Assembly (NCBI GenBank): GCA_963931865.1
Contig: OZ007514.1
Location: 11,271,478-11,335,477 of the forward strand
Source of the DNA: Axinella damicornis
Taxonomy: Eukaryota > Porifera > Demospongiae > Axinellida > Axinellidae
Length of the DNA stretch: 64,000 nt
Direction: 5' to 3'
Shown: positions 12,334-21,240 of the stretch, piece after piece
Layout: every line of letters begins with the position of its first letter
Numbering within the stretch: position 1 is the stretch's first letter
Made by a program: the position numbers and the translations under genes
Notes under the pieces: generated by a model
The model's input: the letters and a program-made list of their open reading frames with translations, nothing else
Database searches by the model: none
What the model was told of the DNA's origin: nothing

Positions 12334-12488
12334 AGTAAAGAGCTATTCTGGCTTATTGAATGTAGCGATGGGCTATCTGAGTGTGAATAGCTAGGTGGAG
12401 TGAGCAGGAATGTTTGTGGGTCTGCTGAAGTGGCCGAAGAACAGCCTGGAAAGTGAACAGCCTCCGACAGCTCCCTGGCCAAGGTACT

Positions 12489-13040
12489 CTAGAGAGTTGA
12501 CCTTTCGGCATTACAGGCCCCGCCCATTTTCGTGTTAGGGCGAATTTGGCTGGTTTGGTAGCTGGACTGGGCTGGTGAGAGGGAGTAGATGTGTGGCCAA
12601 AACTCTGTAACCGAGAGGTGAACGTGGAAAAGCATCCCTAGTTTTGCAGGGGGTAGGTTGACCTTTTGGAAACTGGCCTTGGCTTGAGTCGGTTTTAGTT
12701 GGTGTGCGTGGAATTTTTTTTGAAAGCCTAGGGTAGCCAAACCTCTGTTTTTGAGGGTGGCAGTGAGTTTTGGGCTGTAGCCTGCAAGTGAGGAGAGCAG
12801 GTGGTAAATCCATCCGTAGTTTTTGGGCCTGTTTTGTGTGTGTATTGATGATGGGGTCAGAGTGTGGGTGGGGCCTTGGAGAGGGTCCAAATTTTCAGTT
12901 TCGTAGAGGGCCTTAAAATTGAGTTTTAGGGCATTTTCAAGCAGAGGGAGCAGTTTGATGCAAAGTATTGCTGAAACTTGTGTACGCTTTGATGCTGCCC
13001 ATTTATCCATCAACTTGGTTTCGGAGATCGCGGTACCCAT
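12489..13040 (-). CDS. Unknown 183-residue protein of the TTAA transposon
   Basis: The ORF from ATG at 13040 (MGTAISETKLMDKW) to the stop at 12489 lies wholly inside the element; the longer frame upstream is host flank. It has a helical, Leu-rich N-terminal part and a Pro/Ser/Gln-rich C-terminal part with a PPAKLGMLFHVHLSVTEFW stretch. The second copy (63360 onward) has the same protein with a 2-base insertion in an A-run, which breaks its frame. I do not recognise a transposase fold or DDD triad. It could be a captured exon, a fragment, or a protein supplied to an autonomous relative. Confidence 0.5.
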   Translation of the reverse strand: MGTAISETKLMDKWAASKRTQVSAILCIKLLPLLENALKLNFKALYETENLDPLQGPTHTLTPSSIHTQNRPKNYGWIYHLLSSLAGYSPKLTATLKNRGLATLGFQKKFHAHQLKPTQAKASFQKVNLPPAKLGMLFHVHLSVTEFWPHIYSLSPAQSSYQTSQIRPNTKMGGACNAERSTL

Positions 13041-13054
13041 GTTTACTACCTTAA

Positions 13055-14160
13055 TCACTGTCTGAGTCAAGCCTTGTAAACGTGTATACCTAGTTGCCAT
13101 GGCAACTACTACTACCTAATCTTGACAGTGAAAGCTCCATAGTGAAGACTATGAACCAGCAACGGAAAGGTTTCCGAATCTCATCACCAATTTTAAGGAC
13201 GCATACCATAAGTTGAGTAACTGGGTCAAATAAGTTAATATGGGAGAATAACAGATGTGATGTGGGATAGAACACGCTCATGCCTGTTCACTCACTCTCT
13301 TGCCACCTTCAGCATTAGGAAAGATAGACTCAGAATAAAGTAAACATCTGCGTATATGGTTACACAGCTGTGACCAACTCTGAAGCACCTCTTAGCCGAC
13401 GACTCCATTAATAATCAGCGGTAGGCCTACCTATATCAAGTCGAAGTAGCGAATGGGGGAGCTGCTCTGATGAGCACCTCTAGTTATGTCTAAAACTGAT
13501 ACGTACGTAGTGTCTGAAACTTAAATCCTGTGCCATCACGAGTGGGTTCACACATTGCTTGTATGAGCTCGCATGTTATGTGCTAGCGAGAACGCATGAT
13601 GCATGTATTGGCTAGGAGTGCATAGAACTGATGCATTTGTACAGCGAGTATGCAATGTTTGCGAGCATGCGCCTTCAAGCAAGCGTGTACATTCAAGCAA
13701 GCGTGCACATTAGACCGAGCAAACAAGCTAGCGTGCGTGGTTGTGTTGGCGGCATGTGGGACTATATGCGAGTATGACTTCAATTGAGGGCAACCACCTA
13801 GGTGTATGTAACTAGAGGTATTCATAGAACACTTACGCCATCCGACATGCATTGCACCTCAGTGCATACATGCACTTGTATATAGCCTCGTTCCCGGGCC
13901 ACGTCCTGGGAACGAGGCTACTCAGCGCAGTGCCAGCACTAGTGCGGTCAATGATGCCACATGTGATTTCGAAATGGGTGGAGCCAAGAAACTGATAATA
14001 GCTGACATGACAGCTAAAAGAACCGCCTTGACTAGTATCTGCATGGTACAGAAACGCGGTTATGCAAATTGTTTGTGTTGAGTATGATGTCTGTAAATGC
14101 CTTAGCTAACATGCTTGAAGCACATTTTGCCGACAGACAGACAGACACAAAGACATTGCT
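13055..14160. other. Spacer upstream of B1, no gene
   Basis: 13055-13400 matches 42575-43430 in the other unit; 13940-14160 matches 48235-48620. The part between is unit-specific, with repeats of GCAAGCGTG-type sequence near 13670-13730 and a foldback element at 13883-13920. Confidence 0.6.
13883..13920. mobile_element. Foldback MITE, TAGCCTCG family
   Basis: A 38-bp palindrome with termini TAGCCTCGTTCCC and inverse. No target duplication is visible. Confidence 0.6.
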
Positions 14161-14462
14161 TAGCCTCATTCTCAGGCCGTTCCCACCGCCAGTATTTCAT
14201 CACTTCCAGTATGAAATACGGCGGGGGAAGGCCTGGGAGAACTGGTCACATACGATGACGTCAGGTAGACAGGTGGTAGACACAAGGGGGGCGGTGCCCA
14301 ACCGTTAAATACCTGTTTCGTGTTGATCCGTCCCCAGCGTTGTGAAAAACGAACGGTATAGATCATCTGCCTTGCTGTATAGATCATCTGCCTTGCGAAC
14401 GCTCTGACATCCAGCCTTTGGACGGACAGTAGAAGACAGGACATCGATATTCTTCATTGGGC

Positions 14463-14502
<40 letters not shown>

Positions 14503-14621
14503 GTGTCTACCATCTGTCAACCTGATGGCACCGCACATGACCACCAGATCTCCCAGGCCTTCCCCCGCCGTACTGGAAGCGATGAAATACTGGCGGTGGG
14601 AACGGCCTGGGAACGAGGCTA
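14161..14621. mobile_element. 461-bp foldback element with poly-C centre
   Basis: The ends are TAGCCTC...GAGGCTA, with long subterminal inverted repeats (CCGTTCCCACCGCCAGTATT and inverse) and a run of about 34 C at 14465-14498. A related copy lies at the same place upstream of B2 (48621-49117), so the insertion predates the duplication. Confidence 0.75.
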
Positions 14622-14733
14622 GCATCACTTTACCCCTGCTGCACATCTGCACTGTAACTACATGTACAGTGAGGGCTCAGAAGTTTCATCCAAGGACTTA
14701 GGACACACCAAAATTCATTCTTGATTACAGAGG

Positions 14734-16111
14734 ATGCCATCAGGATTGGCTTTGAGTGGATTCCTTGTTGCTGTGCTGGCTGTGTGGCAAGCAGCAGCCC
14801 AGGCTCCTGGTGATGAAGACTCCACCACCTGTGTTCGTCAAGTCTACCCTCCAGATGTGAAGATGCTAATGGACACTCGAAATTACGTGAATTTGATCTC
14901 ACGCGATAATCCACACTGGCAGGCACTAGATGTGGATGGAGCAGGCAGTGGGGTAGGTGTGACTCTAGCTGTATTGGATGTGTCAATACACAGTAGTTTG
15001 CCATACATTGTTCACAAACAATATTGATTGCTGTGACAGTGTAATCATAACGGTATAATTTCGGCTCGTTTCTTGTGTCCACACTACTCCTCCCCTCATC
15101 CCCCATCCTTCCAGCCCACTCATACCCCATTCTTCCCTACCTCTCTTCACCCACATTCACACTCTCCCCTTCCATACAAACCTCATGCTGTACTACAAAC
15201 TGGGACAGGTACATTTCCAGAACTAACTTGTGTTTTGTTTCTATTCTTGCATGGCAGTGGAGCAGTACCTTAGGTGGTCAATGCCAATCTGAGCCACGGT
15301 CATGTGATTACACACAGACTACACCGCAAGAAAACTGGTTCTTCACACAGTACATCCGTTACCTCCAGGCCAGGGAAGTGTTTGTTAATGTCAGTGCTTA
15401 TTTTGAAAGCTGCAGACTAAATCCTCCCTGTAGCCGACTCTATGTTGACATGTACCGCTATGAGAGGAATGGAACGGATCGTGCTGCAGCGAGAACCACC
15501 ATCAACTATGGACAACCCATACGACGTATTCAGCCAAATGGATTAGGACAAGCAGTGAATCAAATATCCTTTCCCTTTATCCCCTCGGGGATTCTACATT
15601 GGGGTTAGAGCCACTGGTACCTGTACAAGCATTCGACGCCTTCAGGTCTACTACAGGATTTCCCCCGCGAGAACTGATGGTATTGTGACCTACCCCGAGA
15701 TTGCTCTGCCTGCTCTCGGCAGTACTACACCAGTGACAGGTGTTGCGAGCTGTGCTCCCAATTCCCGCAATTTGACAAGCCTGCAGGTCACATGCTCTGT
15801 GGATGGAAGGTGTCAGGATGTCGCCACCTGCACCTGTAATCGGGGATATGAGTATGTGCGGTCAATGCCATCACAGTGCAGAGGTGAGTGAACTCAGCTG
15901 TGGATGTCATGAGGTCATGATGAGGTCATGATGGTATATGTGTGTTGGGAAGTGGAATGTGTGTGTGTGCACATGACCTCATCATGAGCTACACACACCC
16001 ACACGCACGCATGCATACATGCACACATACACACAATGCACATACACACACATGCACACACACACACATGCACACACACACACATGCACACACACACACA
16101 CACACATACTA

Positions 16112-16149
<38 letters not shown>

Positions 16150-19100
16150 TACTCCTCCCACTTAGCCTGCTCTGTTGGAACATTCCAGCCCTACTCCAAT
16201 TCAACCGACCCCAGGACCTGCTTGCCCTGTCCGGCCAATAGCACTGCCGCTAGTCCTGCAGCTGCCGTGTGTGCGTGTGACCCTGGTGTCAGCAGAAACA
16301 ATGACAGACCAGAGGATCCTTGTACAAGTAAGCAGGAGATACGGTATGCGTCTCTAAAACTGATGGCGAGGTTCGGAATGCTTTCTGACATTCAGCTTTG
16401 CCGCAAACTGGAAGGCTTCTTCCAAAAACCAGAGGCTTCCGAGAATTGGAAGTTTTCTTCTGAAGATGCCGAGTTTTTCTTCGGATAAGCGCTGGCTTTG
16501 TACATACCAAAGTTTCCAGAAAGCACCACAGCGTATTATATGGCAGTGGTAGCAGCTGCAGGTTTTACATGCTGCTGGAATTACCTAACATCATAAACTT
16601 TGACCTCTCTTAGTGTGCACATAATGTACAACACTGACATCTGAGTACCCATTCCTTAACTCAGTGAGCCGGCCCTACTATACACTTGCATACGTACATG
16701 TACGTACCTTGAAACTAGGTACTATCCCCTTTCTGAATGAAATGTATTCCATGCCATGTGTAAAGCCTTCATGATTCATTCATCCTCTGCAGGGCCCCCC
16801 TCTTCTCCGAGGATAGCTACTGCAAACCCTCCTTCTGTGGTTGGCAACGTGCTGGAAGTCTGCTGGCTTCAATCTCTGGAGAATGGTGGCAGTCCTGATC
16901 TGCACTACAACATCTATACCCTGGAGGCCAGTGACACAGAGTACGTGCGCGTGGCCACAGTTCAGCCGACACAAAGCGACCTGATTTGCACCAACGTGGA
17001 GCTGAATGCATTCACGAGCTACAGTGTCGTGGTGACGGCTGCCAGTGGTGCTACGAATGACCCGTCAACTTTCAGCGACGTGTCAGTGGTTCAGGACCGC
17101 TTCATTGTATTCTACGTTGCTACTTGTGCCGCAGGTGTGTGTATGGGTCACAGGCTAAGTTGCAAATTCCTCACTCATGGTGTAGTATTATTAACGACGC
17201 AGTGGAAATTATGATGAGGGGTGTGTGTGTGCATGAAACATTCACAGGCAGTATTTTATTCTGGGAGAGAAAGGAGCCACTACAATCCGGAGTCTCAACC
17301 AGGATTCAAATCCTGATTTACGCCACTCAGCCACTACACCCCTGAGACACCTGGCTGGATAAGGAGTGGGATGTGTAACCCAGTCTATATTATAAGCCTT
17401 ATCTAAAACTAGACAATGTGACTGTCTCTCTCATGCTTTAAATGACCTGGGTAGGTTAATTGTATACCATACCGAGGCTTTATTTTGTGGGAGAAAGCTT
17501 TCATTAATTTTGCAATTCTGTGGTGATTCGCAAAAAGCACTGATTCTGTGTCACCAAAGCTGGATGATTCTGGTAGTGACTGTTTTGAGTATCAGAACTA
17601 CCATTTGCTCCTGCCTGCTTGATGCCCATGCATGCAGGCTAGCCAACAGCAAATTTGTGAAAGTTTTCTCCACCACAAAATTCATGAAATGAACCCTCTA
17701 TACAGTGCATGTACTGGAAACCAGTTTGGGCAGCCAAACTGGTTTCCTGGAAACCATTTAATTAACGGAATCACCTTTCACCACTTCAGCTTCAAATGTG
17801 TCTACGGGGACCCCACCTCCAGATCCTAATCCAGCAGGTATGGGAAATGCATGAAACATCTAGACAGATTGACAGAAAGAAGCGATTTCTTAAGTCCATT
17901 TGCACGTGCGCATGCAGGATAACATATCTCCTTAGAGAAAGCTTTCGTGTTCCTGTGGTGATTCGCAAAACTTTTATCAAGCCTGAATTGTTCCTGCCGA
18001 TTGGTACGTAGTAATGGCCTTATTTACTCACTTCCAACGCACTGACTCTGTGATACCAAAGCTGGATGATCCACTATCATTGGATCGTGTTCTTGTCTAA
18101 GGTATCTGCTTTTACTTTGGTCTGGCCTTATGGTCTTAGGAATTGACTGATTTTCTTGGACAGCCTTCATATTAGCCTCATGGCTAGATGGCTTCATCCA
18201 TGCACTAACACTCTGTGTGTGTGTAAAACGTGTATAGAAAAGGAAAAAAAGGGAAAAAACCTGGTGTAACCCTCCACTGATTCTCCCACAGGTCTCTCGG
18301 TGGGTGCTGCTGTTGCCATCACTTTATTTGTGACCCTCATCTTCACTGCCGTCATCACTGCGGTTACCGTGGCGCTGATATTCCTCTTCTGCTGCCAGAG
18401 GTCTCCTGCACCCAGAAGTACTTCAAGTATCGACGGTTCTAGTAACGGCAAGGGAGGGCCTCCCAGTTACGGCCAGGGAAAGCCTTCCCCGTCACCCACG
18501 CCGGCAAAGCCTTCCCCGTCACCCAGGCCGGGAAAGCCTCCCCCACCACCAAGGCCAGTGCAAGCACATTATTCTAAAGATGGTAAGAAACAAAAGTACA
18601 TACATTGTTACAAACTTAAGGTTACACCACTAATAGTGTGAAAACAATATGACGATAATTTAAAAACCAGCACGACACGATTATTGTGAGCTCTTATTAT
18701 CACAATATATGACAAGTAATAAAAAAACATTTGGAAATGTAACAGGATGTAGGGATACCAGAACGGCGAAAAGTAAGGAAACAAGAGGGATGATCGAACA
18801 TAACAGTGAAGTATACAACCCCCCCCCCCCCCCCCCCAGAGATCTTTTTCCATATACATGTATACTGAAAAAAGATATGTGCACATATCTTGTCTCCCCC
18901 CCCCCCCCCAACCTCACACAATACAGACTTAAAATATCTGATGTTTGCAACTATCCTGGAGTCATTGCACACTCTTTCCAAAGAAATTTTGCACTAGTTT
19001 GTTTATATCTGCTACCATTGAACAGTATACAGTGCATACAGTAATTACCAACACACATAAATGCACAATTTAGATCAAGTGTCCCACTATTAAATTTTGA

Positions 19101-19206
19101 CCTAAATTAATGTCCCTCTCTCTAACTCATTTTGCTCTTTCCCTCCCAAATCACAGTTGCTGCAGATAATGGAGTCCACTGCACAGATCCAGCCAGTTGG
19201 CACTAA
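14734..19206 (+). CDS. Eph-like receptor B1, class B (frameshifted)
   Basis: Seven exons fit: 14734-14952, 15258-15883, 16166-16327, 16793-17134, 17790-17837, 18292-18582 and 19157-19206. After a signal peptide (ending VWQAAAQ) come the two-exon Eph-type ligand-binding domain, a Cys-rich part, a GCC2/GCC3 repeat (162 nt), one FN3 with an NGGSPD turn, a 16-residue Pro/Asp stalk, a membrane helix (about [12 protein letters not shown] to LIFLFCC) and a proline-rich cytoplasmic tail with PPSY and PPPPPRP, ending PASWH. There is no kinase. Exons 3 to 6 are all phase 1-1. Exon 2 is 11 nt shorter than in B2 at about 15593, between IPSG and FYIGV, which shifts the frame and gives a stop at 15604-15606. 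All splice sites and downstream frames are otherwise intact, so this is either a very young pseudogene, an allele, or an assembly error. With the 11 nt counted, the exons would sum to 583 codons. Confidence 0.78.
15990..16143. repeat. (CA)n microsatellite in intron 2 of B1
   Basis: Interrupted CACACA and CATGCACA runs just before exon 3. The B2 counterpart is at about 50535-50712. Confidence 0.85.
16334..16510. repeat. Dispersed repeat (TTCTTCCGAA family) in intron 3 of B1
   Basis: It begins GTATGCGTCTCTAAAACTGA and contains GGCTTCTTCC and GCGCTGGCTTTGTAC. Related copies are at 23400-23605, 30485-30625, 42840-43215, 50915-51085 and, reversed, 53800-53995. The B1 and B2 copies sit at the same intron position. 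Confidence 0.6.
17255..17345 (-). repeat. Possible tRNA-derived SINE in intron 4 of B1
   Basis: Read on the minus strand it has TGGCTGAGTGG (A-box-like) and about 34 nt later GGTTGAGACTCC (B-box-like). It is conserved in B2 at 52141-52232. It does not fold into an obvious tRNA. Confidence 0.35.
18817..18910. repeat. Two poly-C runs in intron 6 of B1
   Basis: C-runs at about 18819-18837 and 18896-18909. B2 lacks this region because homology ends at about 54865. Confidence 0.7.
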
Positions 19207-21240
19207 AATGTTGGGAATATATTGACATCATCAGTATATCATACCTCAAAAGCTTCGATCCGATCGTACAGGCCTGGGTATCACACCATAGTTGCTTGTT
19301 ATTGCTACGATATTACTGCATGCTTGTGTTCATAATGTTTATTTAGATACCACTCCACACAGATGTATGGAGATTGATGCAGGGACAATAGAATGGCAAA
19401 AAGCAGGGAAGCAAGATAGGGATGATAGTTCAGCCCACTGAGCAACATGATATACTAGGAGAGCTGCATACTGAGCTGTTTGATGCTACAGTCCCTCCCT
19501 TATCTCCCTACTTTTGCCGTTCTACACTTCCTTAGTGACTTGATATCAGTCTCGCCCTTGGTGTGACATGCTGCATCCGGGTGAAGATACACAGCATCTC
19601 AGTGTTCAAGCACCAAGTCAATTAACCCTTCTCTACATGGATGACAAATTAAAGCCAGCTCTCCCTGCTTATAGACCTGCATACCAATTCTCAGTTGTAG
19701 TGACATTTATGCTACCATACCTGATGCCCCCTGCACACAGAAAATAGTATAGGGACAGTAAGCAATGAGTTCAAAGTTCAAGATTGTTTTGGCGCATGCG
19801 TAGACAAAGGACGGTGTCGCTTGCAGGGAAAAATGTCGTGCAATTTTTGAACTCGCCGTCTGAAGAGACAAGAAGAACTTGCTTTGGCAGTTTAGCCCAA
19901 CTTTCTGCATAATATTATAATATGGTTGGTACTTTCACAATGCTCTTTTGCGACACTGGGAGTCAGTCTTCTTGGTCAGGAAACCGTGTGTTATGTTGTT
20001 ATGTTCACTGTATCTAGCTAGAGTCGGTAGCTGATGTAGGGATAGAGCAGACCAAAACGTGCAGGTAGTGTTGATGGAATGAACCATCGTAGCTATGCAG
20101 AAAAACTAGTTAGCTACTGCATGGGTGGACAATTCATGTATAACACTAACAAAAGTGGAGTTAAGGAGAGATGGCTTGGGATACTCCAAAAAGCAAAGTA
20201 AAATGAGCCAAAGGCTATACTACACATCCTCAGTCCCATCTCATATGTAAATTGATGCTCTCTCGATCGTGCTCCTATTGGCCCTCCTCCACTTCCTCCC
20301 TCCTACACGTAGCTATACTTCTCCTATTCCTCTTTCTCCTCTTCTTCCTACTCCTCTTCCGCTCCTCATGTCGATCACTCTTTCCTACTCCCCTCCTGCT
20401 GAGCCCTCCTCTTCCTCCTCCTCCAACCTCCTGCAACAGGAGGACAATGAAGTGGAGCAGGAGGTGGGATAAGCAGGACTCCTGCTTAATTATTCCACCT
20501 CCTGCTCCACTTCTTTGTCCTCCTCGCTTCTTCTGCTGGTTCATTATAACTCCCTTCATTTGAATTGTCATTCTATGACAAATGCCCAGTTGTAGCTACA
20601 TAGGATGTCACGAGCCATATGTGTATATCCTAGAATCTCAGCAGCAACGTGGTGGTTAACTTCAAAACGTGCTGCTGCATGGTGAAGAATAAACCACGAA
20701 TTGACGCTAGAATACCAATTCTTAGTTGGACAATGAAAGCTAGAGGAGAGCTGATCCATTCTGGTGGTGTCACAGCATGAGTGGAGCAGCTGATGGTATG
20801 CAGGTTTAGGAGGAAATATAATTCTGCTGACCATCAGTATGCAGGTGATCAGCTTGAATTTAAAGATCTGCGACAATGTAGACTTTGTCAAACACCATTG
20901 CAGAAGTATGAGTATGCATATAGAAGCTCAATCGGAATGTTCATTTCTGCAGCTGCACCAGCAGGACATGATGAACATTTTCTGGCTTTTTGCCAACTAT
21001 ACTGATGGTTGTCTGTTTCGTTTCCATGTGGTATGATTTCATTGATTTTGCTTGAGCTGAGCACGTGAGGGTATTACGAGTAAATTCGTCCCATCAGCGA
21101 AAGATCATCATAATAATAATCAAGCAAAGATCATTATTTTTACAAAAGAAATACATCATAAATTTAATGAACACGATAGAACATGACAATACAATTAAGT
21201 GAACATGTAGACTACAATGTTTGATTCACATTATCACAAG
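19207..21240. other. Convergent spacer between B1 and A2, no gene
   Basis: From 19613 it is collinear with 27074-28636 (downstream of A3). It includes a CT-rich stretch (20250-20440) and a hairpin (20437-20525). No coding sequence is supported. ATTAAA on the minus strand at about 21163-21168 could be the A2 polyadenylation signal. Confidence 0.65.
20437..20525. repeat. Hairpin, about 40-nt arms
   Basis: AGGAGGACAATGAAGTGGAG on one arm pairs with CTCCACTTCTTTGTCCTCCT on the other with few mismatches. It is retained at about 27855-27938. Confidence 0.6.

Larger units (their letters stand above)
12071..13050 (-). mobile_element. 980-bp TTAA-flanked transposon, copy 1
   Basis: TTAA lies on both sides (12067-12070 and 13051-13054), and the ends are imperfect inverted repeats (GGTAGGAAGCACGG and, inverted, GGTAGTAAACATGG). 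The paralogous spacer at about 42572 carries the uninterrupted TTAA site with matching flanks. TTAA duplication is typical of piggyBac-type elements, but the termini are not ones I recognise. A second copy starts at 63350. One 183-codon ORF is carried on the minus strand. Confidence 0.85.

Noticed and set aside
15915..16241. Long Cys/Val or His/Thr ORFs over the CA repeats (also 50474-50810)
   Set aside because: They are frames through a dinucleotide microsatellite inside intron 2.
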